Positions 45,953 to 55,085 of a DNA stretch of 64,000 bases are shown here, one piece after another; the first letter of the stretch is position 1; every line of letters starts with the position of its first letter. Origin of the DNA: Chlorobiota bacterium (GTDB taxonomy: Bacteria; Bacteroidota; Ignavibacteria; OLB7); NCBI GenBank assembly GCA_016710285.1, contig JADJXR010000001.1:1426001-1490000 (forward strand), in the 5' to 3' direction. The notes under the pieces were generated by a model that was not told where the DNA came from, did no database searches, and saw only the letters and a program-made list of their open reading frames with translations. The translations under genes and the position numbers were made by a program.

Positions 45953-47371
45953 ATGAACCAACCATTTCGTGGCTGCTGCCAATCGTTGCTTCCGCTGCTT
46001 CTTGTCAACACATCCATTTCCATGAGCCAATCAACCGCGATTCCTGAAGAACCGCACGACCACCACGCCATTGCCCGCCGCATTGCCGATGCCGCGTTAT
46101 CCAGCGGGCGTTCCCACGAAATGCTTCGCGAGCTTTGCACCACCATTGGCCACCGTTTAAGCGGGTCGCCCCAAGCGGTCCAAGCGGTTGAATGGGGCCG
46201 CCGTGTGATGGTCGAGTCCGGTTTGGAGCGGGTCCACTTGCAACCGGTGCTGGTCCCACACTGGGAGCGTGGCGCGGCGGAAAGGGTGGTCCTGACCGCC
46301 AACGGAATCCAAACGCCGCTGCACGCGCTGGCGTTGGGGGGAAGCGTGGCAACCCCGGCTGGGGGAATCGCCGCCGAAGTGATTGAGGTGAAAGGGATTG
46401 CCGAAGTTGCGGGGCTTGGGGAACGCGCTCGCGGGAAGATCATCTTCTTCAACCGCCCAATGGATCCAACGTTGGTGAACACGTTCGACGCGTACAGCGG
46501 CGCGGTGGACCAGCGGGTCCATGGGCCGGTGGCGGCGGCGCGGGTTGGGGCAATCGGGGTGGTGGTCCGTTCGATGACCACGGCGTTGGACACCTTCCCC
46601 CACACCGGAATGCTCCGCTACAACGACAGCATCGCGCAGATACCAGCCGTGGCAATCAGCACCGCCGATGCCGAGTGGCTTAGCAGCACCGTGCGCCAGC
46701 ATCCGGCGGCGCAACTGAGCATCCAAACCGACTGCCGCACCCTTCCCGATGCGGAATCGCACAACGTGATTGGCCAGCTAACCGGAACGGAAAAACCGGA
46801 GGAAGTGGTGGTGATTGGCGGCCACCTGGACAGCTGGGACGTTGGCGAAGGTGCGCACGACGACGGCGCAGGATGCGTGCAAGCAATCGAGGCGTTACGG
46901 CTGCTGAAGGTCCTGGGGCTGCGGCCCAAACGCACCATCCGCGCCGTGCTTTGGATGAACGAAGAGAACGGGATGCGGGGCGGCATTGCCTACGCCGATA
47001 GCGTTGGGAAGCATGGCCCCAAGCATATCGCCGCCATTGAAAGCGACCGCGGCGGGTTTGCCCCGCGTGGGTTCTACATCGAGGCGGATATGCCGACGGT
47101 GGAGCGGGTTGCGCGGTGGTCGGGGTATTTCCGCATCATGGGGGCCGAGCGGTTTATCCACGGCGGCGGCGGCGCAGATATCGGGCCGCTGAAGGCCCAC
47201 GGCACGCTGAACATTGGGCTGAACGTGGAGTCGCACCGCTACTTCGATTACCACCACGCCGCCAGCGACACCTTCCAGCAAGTAAACCGCCGCGAACTTG
47301 AACTTGGCGCAGCCGCAATGGCCCTGCTGGCATGGCTGATTGCAGAAGAAGGGGTGGAGTGGGAACGGTGA
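45953..47371 (+). CDS. M28-family zinc aminopeptidase/carboxypeptidase
   Basis: A 472-residue metallopeptidase with a short N-terminal hydrophobic stretch. A PA-like insert lies before the catalytic domain. The two-zinc site is visible: GGHLDSWDVG (His near residue 291), AHDDGAG (bridging Asp near 302), NEENG (catalytic Glu near 336), ESDRGG, and FDYHHAASDT (His near 434). Family members release N- or C-terminal amino acids. ATG at 45953 follows AAGGAGG by about ten bases; upstream in-frame starts lack a site. It is probably exported, but the signal peptide is weak, so location is uncertain. Confidence 0.88.
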   Translation: MNQPFRGCCQSLLPLLLVNTSISMSQSTAIPEEPHDHHAIARRIADAALSSGRSHEMLRELCTTIGHRLSGSPQAVQAVEWGRRVMVESGLERVHLQPVLVPHWERGAAERVVLTANGIQTPLHALALGGSVATPAGGIAAEVIEVKGIAEVAGLGERARGKIIFFNRPMDPTLVNTFDAYSGAVDQRVHGPVAAARVGAIGVVVRSMTTALDTFPHTGMLRYNDSIAQIPAVAISTADAEWLSSTVRQHPAAQLSIQTDCRTLPDAESHNVIGQLTGTEKPEEVVVIGGHLDSWDVGEGAHDDGAGCVQAIEALRLLKVLGLRPKRTIRAVLWMNEENGMRGGIAYADSVGKHGPKHIAAIESDRGGFAPRGFYIEADMPTVERVARWSGYFRIMGAERFIHGGGGADIGPLKAHGTLNIGLNVESHRYFDYHHAASDTFQQVNRRELELGAAAMALLAWLIAEEGVEWER

Positions 47372-47548
47372 GCGGAGGGCGGCGTGGCTATGCTGTTTGG
47401 TGATCCCCACTTTACAAATCTCCCCCCCGACTCATCTTGCGACGTATGGGAGGCAGGCCGTAAGTTCCGGTTGTCAGATTTTTCCCTTGAATATCTCCGA
47501 CGTACCAGCAGAAATAAACCCTCACCGTAACCTTACAAGGTGCTGACC

Positions 47549-50500
47549 ATGGTTGCACGCAACACGCTCGTTCTTGCCTTGCTCTCCGTTGCCCTCCTTT
47601 GCTTTGCTGCCCAGAGCCTTACCGCCCAGCGATTGGTTGCCAGCTACCCCTTCAGCGGTAACGCCAGCGATGCCAGCGGCAACGGGCACAACGGCACCGT
47701 GAACGGTGCCACCCTTACCGAGGACCGCTTCGGCAACGCCAACGCCGCCTACAACTTCGACGGCATCAACGACTACATCAGTGTCCCCCACTCCTCTGCA
47801 TTCAACTTCCCCTTCACCTACTCCATCTCCCTCTGGGTCAAGTTCTGTGTATCCAGAAACCCCAACACCAATGCTGACGCCATAATAAACAAAGGCCCCC
47901 ATGACGCTGCAGGGTATAGTATCCAGCGTGCCCCTTTTGAAAAGATTGCGTTTAGCCCCTATACAGCTGATCTTGGTGGTACATCCACGACCACCTCTAA
48001 CCTGAACGACGGCCGCTGGCATCATTTCGTCGCCGTCTATGAGTCAACCACACGTGACCCTAAAAGAGAATATTTCTCCATCTACCTTGACGGGGTCTTA
48101 GAAGACACAGATGATGGTGCCGCGTTCCCTACGTACACCAACACCCTCAATCTTTGGATCGCTCGTTCTATTAAGTATCCTCTATTCTATTTCAAAGGAG
48201 CGATAGATGATATCAACATCTACGACACCATGCTCACCGCTGCCCAGGTCTCGGCACTCTACCGCGCCAACGGCTGGCCAAAGGCTGCGCAGCCCAACAC
48301 CCTCAACCTCTCCATCGCTGCCTCCGATACCGTCATCTGCCCGGGCAAAACCGTCCAACTCTCCCTGCTCGGCAACCCAACAGAGGTTACGTGGAACCCT
48401 TCCCCCACCTTGCAAGGCCCTACCTCCATGTTCCCCACCGTCACCCCCGAGAAAACCACAACCTACATCGTCAAAGCCCTGAAGATTGCCGGTGCCGAGC
48501 CGTGCCGCGACACTGTTCAAAAGATTGACTCCATCCGCATCACCGTTCGCCAGCCGCCGAAGGTTGAGCTGGGGTCCACGCGCTATGTCTGCCTCGGCGA
48601 CTCCATCACCATCGGTGCCAATGCCTCCGATGGCGCGCCACCCTACCGTTACCAGTGGAACCCCCATCCACTCATCTCCAGCCGTAATCAACTCCTCCAA
48701 ACCGTCAAGGTTGATCGCTCCACTCTCTTCATCCTCACTGTCACCGATGACCAGGGGTGCATCGCCCGCGATACCCTCAACGTCGTCATCCTCTCACCGC
48801 CAAAAATGAACGCCGGTGCCGACACCACCATCTGTCGCGGTGCCAGCGTTTTGCTGGGGGGTGTGCTGGAGCAAGGCGTTCCACCCATCACCTACCGCTG
48901 GAGCCCAAGCCTGGGACTTAGCGACACCGCAGCGCGCACGCCACTGGCCGCGCCCGACTCCACCACCAGCTACGTCGTTGCCGTCACAAGCTCCAACGGC
49001 TGCATCTGGCGCGACACCGTCACGCTCACCGTTGCTCCCCAACCGAGCATTGATGCCGGACCCAGCCGCTCCATCTGCGCCGACTCCAGCACGGTTCTTT
49101 CGCCAATGATTGCCGGGCGCACGCCAAAGGCAATCCAATGGACTCCATCATCCAGCCTCTCCTGCGCCGATTGCCAGAACCCAACCGCACGCCCAACCGC
49201 AACCACCACCTATCGGGTGACGATCACCGACTCCTCCGGCTGCACCGCCGTTGACTCGGTGGAGGTCCGCGTCCTTCGCCCACAACTCAGCGCGGCTGCA
49301 ACGGTGGACTTCGGCACGTTGGACGGCTGCACCTCCACACGCGACACAGCAATCACCCTCACCAACAGCGGCGACGCGCCGATGGAGATCACCGAAGCAC
49401 GGATTGCCGGAACCAGCTTCAGCGTTGCCGGGCTGCCGGTGGTGCTGGCCCCCGGCGAGAGCCGGACGATCACCGTGAGGTTCTCGCCGCAGTCGTCGGG
49501 GAGCATTGCCGAGGAGGTGGAGCTTGTCGGCGACCAGTGCGGCGCGACGGCGCGGATCACCCTCCGCGGGGAGAAGCAGCAATCGCTGGTGAGCATCTCG
49601 CACGGGGCGATGGAGTTCGGGCTGGCGGCCAGCTGCCAAGCCACGCCACGCGACACAGTGGTGGTGATTCGGAACAACGGAACCGCGCCAGCAACGATCA
49701 GCCCCGGGGTCGTCTCGGCTCCATTTTCGGTGGCATCGCCGAACCTTCCGGCAACGATCGTGGCCGGGGATAGCCTGCAACTGACGCTGCGCTACGCCCC
49801 CGTCGCTGCGGGAGCTTTCAGCGATGATTTGCGGCTTGGATACGCCAGCGGAAGCTGCCGTGACACGTTGCGGCTGCGGCTGTCGGGTCGGGTGGTAACG
49901 CCGGAGCTTGCGCCGATTGGGGTGATAGATTTCGGGACGCTGACCGGCTGCGCAACCAGCCGTGACACGACGATCATGCTTCGGAACGGCTCGGAGATCG
50001 AGCTTTGGGTGACACGGCTCTACTCCAGCAGTGGCGAGTATTTGGTGGCTCCATCATCGGCAGTGATCCCCCCTGGCGACAGCCTTGCGGTGACGGTGAG
50101 CTACCGCCCATCAAGCAGCGGAAGCCACTCGGGAACGATCGAAGCAGAGTATGAGCCATGCGGGGGATCGCTGGGCGCGCAGCTCCTGGGTCAGAAGCAA
50201 GGAGTGAGTGTTGAGCTTCCCGACACGGTGAGCTTCGGTCGCGTGGTGATGTGTGGCGATTCGACGGTGAGCCAGCGATTGCCGATTCGTTTTTCTGGGT
50301 CCGATGGAGTGATTGTTTCGGCGAGTGTTGGAGGTCCGTTTGGAGTTGGCAACGTTGCCGGGCAATCGCTGCCGGACGGGGTGGAACAGGGGGTAAGCGT
50401 GAGCTTCGCGCCAACAGCTGAAGGCTCGTTTGCCGAAGCGATGGAGTTGCGTTTTTCGCCGTGCGGGATCACGAAGCGGGTGGTGGTGACCGGCCAGCGG

Positions 50501-51496
50501 GTCACGCCGAAGCTGCAGGCGATTGATCTTGATTTTGGGGCACAGCAAGTTGGTCAATCGGCCAGTGGTCGGGTTGGGTTCGTCAACGTTGGCGGGGTTG
50601 CGGTTCGGGTGGAAGGGATTGCGGGGGTGGGATCGCCATTCCAAGTATCGTCCACGGAGCCAGGGTTGCCAGCGGAGATTGCTCCTGGGGACACGGTGTG
50701 GGCAACGATCAGCTACGCTCCGGAATCGGGCGAACAATCAACCACGGCGACAGCGCGAACAAGCCTTCCATGCGAAGTCACGGCAAGTGCGAACGTTCGC
50801 GGGAAGGGGGAGCAGAGCGGGCGATTGACGCTGAAGCTGCCAAGCCTTGAAGCATCGGCAGGGGAGCGAGTGAAGGTTGGAGTTTGGGCCGAAGTTGGCG
50901 ATGGCGGTTTTGCGGGAGCGGGAGGATTGAGCTTCAGCGGTGTGCTGCGGTTCAACAGCAGCCTGCTCTATCCTGCGGGATCAACACCGATGGGGAGCGT
51001 GGTGGATGGAGAGCGATTGATTGGAGTGAGCGGCGAGTTGCCTGCTGGCTTCACGAGCGGGGAAGTGGGGAGTTATGAGTTCGTCGCGACGCTTGGGAAC
51101 GCGGAGACAACGGCGTTGAAGCTGACGGATGTGAACCTGAGCAGCGGGAGCGGAGAGGTGGAAGTGGAGCCTGGGGAGTTCCGACTGAATGGTATCTGCC
51201 GATTCGGGACGCTGCGGTTGATCGAGGCAGAAGGGAAGCTAATCCTGAAGCCGAACCGCCCGAACCCTGTGACGTGGGAGACAGAGATTGAGTACGAGCT
51301 GATTGAAGGCGGTCAAACGCGGCTGAGCGTGGTCAGCACGCTGGGTCAGGAGGTGTTGCGATTGGTGGATGGGGTCTCGCGCCGGGGTCGGTACGTGGTA
51401 CGGTTCAACGCAGGAGTGCTCCCCAGCGGGACGTACCTGTACATCTTAGAAACCCCCACCCAACGCCTCACCCGCATGATGAACGTGGCCAAGTGA
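47549..51496 (+). CDS. T9SS-secreted LamG/Ig/ASH/cohesin-like giant protein
   Basis: A 1315-residue surface protein. Signal peptide ending QSLTAQ, then a LamG/concanavalin-like domain (about 25-245; YPFSGNASDASGNGHNG and FDGINDYISVPHSS). Four PKD/Ig-like repeats follow (about 250-575), each with a CPG or CxGDS start and closing CIARDT/CIWRDT-type strands. Then come about five choice-of-anchor D modules (DFGTL, EFGLA, SFGRV) and a cohesin-like domain (about 1090-1220; LTLKLPSLEASAGERVKVGV). The type A T9SS sorting domain (TRLSVVSTLGQEVLRL ... GTYLYILET) closes the chain. ATG at 47549 chosen over GTG at 47540. Confidence 0.9.
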   Translation: MVARNTLVLALLSVALLCFAAQSLTAQRLVASYPFSGNASDASGNGHNGTVNGATLTEDRFGNANAAYNFDGINDYISVPHSSAFNFPFTYSISLWVKFCVSRNPNTNADAIINKGPHDAAGYSIQRAPFEKIAFSPYTADLGGTSTTTSNLNDGRWHHFVAVYESTTRDPKREYFSIYLDGVLEDTDDGAAFPTYTNTLNLWIARSIKYPLFYFKGAIDDINIYDTMLTAAQVSALYRANGWPKAAQPNTLNLSIAASDTVICPGKTVQLSLLGNPTEVTWNPSPTLQGPTSMFPTVTPEKTTTYIVKALKIAGAEPCRDTVQKIDSIRITVRQPPKVELGSTRYVCLGDSITIGANASDGAPPYRYQWNPHPLISSRNQLLQTVKVDRSTLFILTVTDDQGCIARDTLNVVILSPPKMNAGADTTICRGASVLLGGVLEQGVPPITYRWSPSLGLSDTAARTPLAAPDSTTSYVVAVTSSNGCIWRDTVTLTVAPQPSIDAGPSRSICADSSTVLSPMIAGRTPKAIQWTPSSSLSCADCQNPTARPTATTTYRVTITDSSGCTAVDSVEVRVLRPQLSAAATVDFGTLDGCTSTRDTAITLTNSGDAPMEITEARIAGTSFSVAGLPVVLAPGESRTITVRFSPQSSGSIAEEVELVGDQCGATARITLRGEKQQSLVSISHGAMEFGLAASCQATPRDTVVVIRNNGTAPATISPGVVSAPFSVASPNLPATIVAGDSLQLTLRYAPVAAGAFSDDLRLGYASGSCRDTLRLRLSGRVVTPELAPIGVIDFGTLTGCATSRDTTIMLRNGSEIELWVTRLYSSSGEYLVAPSSAVIPPGDSLAVTVSYRPSSSGSHSGTIEAEYEPCGGSLGAQLLGQKQGVSVELPDTVSFGRVVMCGDSTVSQRLPIRFSGSDGVIVSASVGGPFGVGNVAGQSLPDGVEQGVSVSFAPTAEGSFAEAMELRFSPCGITKRVVVTGQRVTPKLQAIDLDFGAQQVGQSASGRVGFVNVGGVAVRVEGIAGVGSPFQVSSTEPGLPAEIAPGDTVWATISYAPESGEQSTTATARTSLPCEVTASANVRGKGEQSGRLTLKLPSLEASAGERVKVGVWAEVGDGGFAGAGGLSFSGVLRFNSSLLYPAGSTPMGSVVDGERLIGVSGELPAGFTSGEVGSYEFVATLGNAETTALKLTDVNLSSGSGEVEVEPGEFRLNGICRFGTLRLIEAEGKLILKPNRPNPVTWETEIEYELIEGGQTRLSVVSTLGQEVLRLVDGVSRRGRYVVRFNAGVLPSGTYLYILETPTQRLTRMMNVAK

Positions 51497-51640
51497 GCAA
51501 AGGCCGCAACAACACTGACTAACGAACAACGGGCAAATTCCGCGCCCAATCCCCACCGGCGCGGAATCCCTTCCCCCCCAAACAATTCCCCACATTCTTC
51601 CCCGGTCTGCAAGGCTATCTTTGCCGCGTGATAACCGCTT

Positions 51641-51668
51641 GTAGGGGCATGGCGAACCATGCCCCTAC
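51641..51668. repeat. 12-bp perfect palindrome with CGAA loop
   Basis: GTAGGGGCATGG at 51641-51652 pairs with 51657-51668. It stands between the T9SS protein and mfd and has no T tail. Very similar GTAGGGGC...GCCCCTAC palindromes are scattered in many bacterial genomes. Confidence 0.7.
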
Positions 51669-51702
51669 GGGTATTCTATGTTTGGAATAATCGTTTCTGC
51701 TT

Positions 51703-54700
51703 ATGCGGCGCATTCTTGATTCTATCGGTTCCGGCCAAGCCTTTTCCCAGGTGCTCCAGGGGGTGAAGGACCGTCCGGTTGTGCATCTTCGCGGGCTTGC
51801 GGGGTCGCTTCGTTCGTTGGTTCCGGCATTGCTGTACCAGCGCACCAGCCGCCCCCTGCTGATGATCTTCGAGGACCGCGCCGATGCCGATGCAACCTTC
51901 GCCGACCTTGCAACCCTGCTTGGTCCGGACCACACCCTGCTCTATCAGGAATCGCACCACACCACGGCCACCATCAGCGACACGCTGGATGCCGAGGTGA
52001 TCTCCCTAACCGACGCGCTGAAATCCCTTGCCGACCGCCCCGACCGCGTGGTGGTTACCGACGTTGAAACCCTTGCCGCCCACGTTCCAACCGCACGCAA
52101 TATCACCGGCCACATCCTTCCGCTATCGGTGGGCGATACCGTTGGGTTCGAGGAGTTCACCCTCCGGCTGGCAAAAGGTGGATTCGAGCGCACCGACATC
52201 GTGGAGGCAGTCGGGACCTACGCCGTGCGCGGGGGGATCATTGACATCTTCCCCGTGGGCGTGGACAACCCCGTGCGGGTGGAGTTCTTTGGCGATGAGA
52301 TTGACTCCATGCGGGAGTTCGACCCCGCATCGCAGCGTTCCATCCGCGACTTCACCAGCATCAACCTGATGGCCAAGCTGTTCCACAGCGAGGACCAGGA
52401 CCAACTGACGGCCACCATTCTGGAACACCTTCCCCAAAACACCATCTTTTTTCTTGAGGAGCCGGAGCGGGTTTTTGGATTGTTGGAAGATGCCGGCCAG
52501 GGGGGGATGATCGCACGAATCGAAGCCCACACGCTGCTGACGCATTCGCAGGTCCCCCCGCAGGGTGCCGAGGTGCTTGATTTCGGCGGGCGCGCCCAGC
52601 CGCCGGTGCAATCGTCGCTGAAGGAGCTGTGCAAGGTGGTTGATGGGCTGCGAGCCAACAAGCAACGCGTCTTCCTGCTGGCCGATGGCGACGACGCACG
52701 CCGCCGGCTGAACGACCTTATTGACGGCGAACACGACCGCGCTGCCGACGAGGACCGCCCCTACGACTTCCCCCCAACCGACTTGATCTACCTGAGCGAC
52801 ACCCTTACCCACGGGTTCGTTCTTCCCGCGCAAAACCTTGCGGTGTTTGTCGAGCATGAAATCTTTAGCCGCCAGCGTTCGCGCTCGCGCGTGGTCCGGC
52901 GGAAGCAGTTTAAGGGGTTCACGCTGCGGGAGCTGAAGCAGCTGCGCCCGGGCGATTACGTGGTCCACGTTGACAAAGGGATTGGGCGGTTTGTTGGGCT
53001 GGAGTCCATCACCGCAGCAGGGCAACGTGGGGAGGCTGTGAAGTTGGAGTACGCATCGGGCGACATCCTGTTTGTGAACCTTAACTACATCAATCGCCTG
53101 CAGAAATATTCCTCGAAAGAAGGGGCCGTCCCGAAGCTGAGCAAGCTGGGAACCGACGAGTGGGAGCGGGCAAAGGCGCGGGCAAAACGGAGGGTGAAGG
53201 ACATCGCGCGCGAGCTGATCCGGCTGTACGCGCTTCGGAAATCGCAGCCTGGCGTGCAGTTCCCCCCCGACACCAGCTGGCAGCGCGAGCTGGAAGCATC
53301 GTTCATGTACGAGGACACCCCCGACCAAGCCGCAGCAACCGTTGCCGTGAAGCGCGACATGGAATCGGCAACGCCAATGGACCGGCTTGTGTGTGGCGAT
53401 GTCGGCTTCGGCAAAACGGAGGTTGCGGTGCGTGCGGCATTCAAGGCGGTTCAGGGGGGGAAGCAGGTGGCAATCCTTGCGCCAACCACCATCCTTGCCC
53501 AGCAGCATTTCAACAGTTTCCGCGACCGATTGGCGCGCTATGCCGTCAACGTCGGGCTCCTTTCCCGATTCCGCACCAAGGCCGAACAGAAGGAGACGGT
53601 GGAAGGATTGAAGCGGGGCGTTGTGGATGTGCTGATCGGGACCCACCGCATCCTGAGCAAGGACGTTGCTTTCAAGGATTTGGGATTGCTGATTGTTGAC
53701 GAGGAACAGCGGTTCGGCGTGGCCGCAAAGGAGAAGCTCCGCCAAATGCGCGCCAACATTGACACGCTGACCCTGACCGCAACCCCAATCCCCCGAACCC
53801 TCAACTTCAGCCTGATGGGCGCGCGCGACCTTAGCGTTATCGAGACCCCGCCGCGCAACCGCCTGCCAATCCAAACCGAGCTGATGCGGTGGAACGACGA
53901 AGCCATTGCCGAGGCCGTCACCCGCGAGCTTCGCCGTGGCGGGCAATGCTTTGTTGTCCATTGGCGCATTGGCGACCTTGATGAGCTGGCCGCAAAAATC
54001 CACGACCTTGTCCCCGAGGCGCGGGTGGTTACCGCCCACGGCGAAATGCCCCCGGAGCAGTTGGAAAGCACCATGATGAAGTTCATCGAGCGGCAGTTCA
54101 ACGTCCTTGTCACCACCAAGATTATTGAGTCAGGGTTGGATATTCCATCGGCCAACACCATGATTGTCAACCATGCCGACAAGTTCGGATTGGCCGAGCT
54201 GTACCAGCTTCGCGGGCGGGTGGGGCGTTCCAATATCCAAGCCTACTGCTTCATGATTGTTCCCCCGCCAACCGGAATGTCACGCGTGGCGCTGAAACGC
54301 CTGCAAGCCATTGCCGAGCTTTCCGAGCTTGGCTCCGGAATCCGTTTGGCGATGCGCGATATGGAGATTCGCGGCGCGGGGAATTTGCTGGGGGCCGAGC
54401 AATCGGGGTTCATCGAAGAAGTTGGATTCGACCTGTACCAACGGATTGTTGACGAGGCGGTGGAGGAGCTGAAGCGTGAAGAATTCCGCGACCTGTTCCG
54501 CGACCAAATCGAGGAGAAGGAACGGGCGTTGCTGCTGCCGAACAACGAGGATATCCAGATTGAGGCCGAGGGGGACGCGCTGATCCCGAAGAAGTACATC
54601 CGCGAGGATAGCGAGCGGTACGAGGTCTATCTGCGGCTTTACACCGCCAAAGATCTATCGGCCCTGCTGCGGGTGGTTTCCGAAATCCGCGACCGTTTTG

Positions 54701-55023
54701 GGAAGATGCCGCCCGAAACCGAAAACCTGCTGACCGCACTCCGGCTGCGGCTTGCGGGGATGGAGACCGGAGCGGCACGATTGGTGCTGCGCGACGGAGT
54801 GATGCGGCTGGAGCTTCCGCCGCAAAGCAACCAGGAGTTCTACGACCGCTGGTTCCAGCCGCTGATGTTTGCCACCAGCCACAGCCCGTTTGTGCAGCTT
54901 GAGACCAAAGGGAAATCCCTTGCCGTCCGGTTCGACCGAATCGCCAGCATCGAGGAGGCCGAAAACGCCCTTGCTGCCTTCAAGGATGCGATGATGGAAC
55001 AACGGATGAGAGGCTCGGCCTAA
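51703..55023 (+). CDS. mfd: transcription-repair coupling factor
   Basis: A 1106-residue Mfd. It releases RNA polymerase stalled at lesions and recruits UvrA. UvrB-like N-terminal region (about 20-330), CarD-type RNA polymerase interaction domain (LRPGDYVVHVDKGIGRFVGL at about 415), RecG-like helicase with Walker A GDVGFGKTE, DEEQRFG box, TATPIPRTL, and the second helicase lobe (ESGLDIPSANT, QLRGRVGRSN). The C-terminal TRCF domain is present. Length is normal. ATG at 51703 follows a 206-bp gap. Confidence 0.97.
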   Translation: MRRILDSIGSGQAFSQVLQGVKDRPVVHLRGLAGSLRSLVPALLYQRTSRPLLMIFEDRADADATFADLATLLGPDHTLLYQESHHTTATISDTLDAEVISLTDALKSLADRPDRVVVTDVETLAAHVPTARNITGHILPLSVGDTVGFEEFTLRLAKGGFERTDIVEAVGTYAVRGGIIDIFPVGVDNPVRVEFFGDEIDSMREFDPASQRSIRDFTSINLMAKLFHSEDQDQLTATILEHLPQNTIFFLEEPERVFGLLEDAGQGGMIARIEAHTLLTHSQVPPQGAEVLDFGGRAQPPVQSSLKELCKVVDGLRANKQRVFLLADGDDARRRLNDLIDGEHDRAADEDRPYDFPPTDLIYLSDTLTHGFVLPAQNLAVFVEHEIFSRQRSRSRVVRRKQFKGFTLRELKQLRPGDYVVHVDKGIGRFVGLESITAAGQRGEAVKLEYASGDILFVNLNYINRLQKYSSKEGAVPKLSKLGTDEWERAKARAKRRVKDIARELIRLYALRKSQPGVQFPPDTSWQRELEASFMYEDTPDQAAATVAVKRDMESATPMDRLVCGDVGFGKTEVAVRAAFKAVQGGKQVAILAPTTILAQQHFNSFRDRLARYAVNVGLLSRFRTKAEQKETVEGLKRGVVDVLIGTHRILSKDVAFKDLGLLIVDEEQRFGVAAKEKLRQMRANIDTLTLTATPIPRTLNFSLMGARDLSVIETPPRNRLPIQTELMRWNDEAIAEAVTRELRRGGQCFVVHWRIGDLDELAAKIHDLVPEARVVTAHGEMPPEQLESTMMKFIERQFNVLVTTKIIESGLDIPSANTMIVNHADKFGLAELYQLRGRVGRSNIQAYCFMIVPPPTGMSRVALKRLQAIAELSELGSGIRLAMRDMEIRGAGNLLGAEQSGFIEEVGFDLYQRIVDEAVEELKREEFRDLFRDQIEEKERALLLPNNEDIQIEAEGDALIPKKYIREDSERYEVYLRLYTAKDLSALLRVVSEIRDRFGKMPPETENLLTALRLRLAGMETGAARLVLRDGVMRLELPPQSNQEFYDRWFQPLMFATSHSPFVQLETKGKSLAVRFDRIASIEEAENALAAFKDAMMEQRMRGSA

Positions 55024-55085
55024 GGAGGGGCCATCGGCTGAAAAAACTTGAACGATGTTCCCCTCCATTCCCCTACTTTTCCCCC

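Noticed and set aside
52123..54039. 638-codon open frame on the minus strand inside mfd
   Set aside because: Antisense to an intact, motif-complete mfd; such shadow frames are common in high-GC DNA, and the translation shows no domain.
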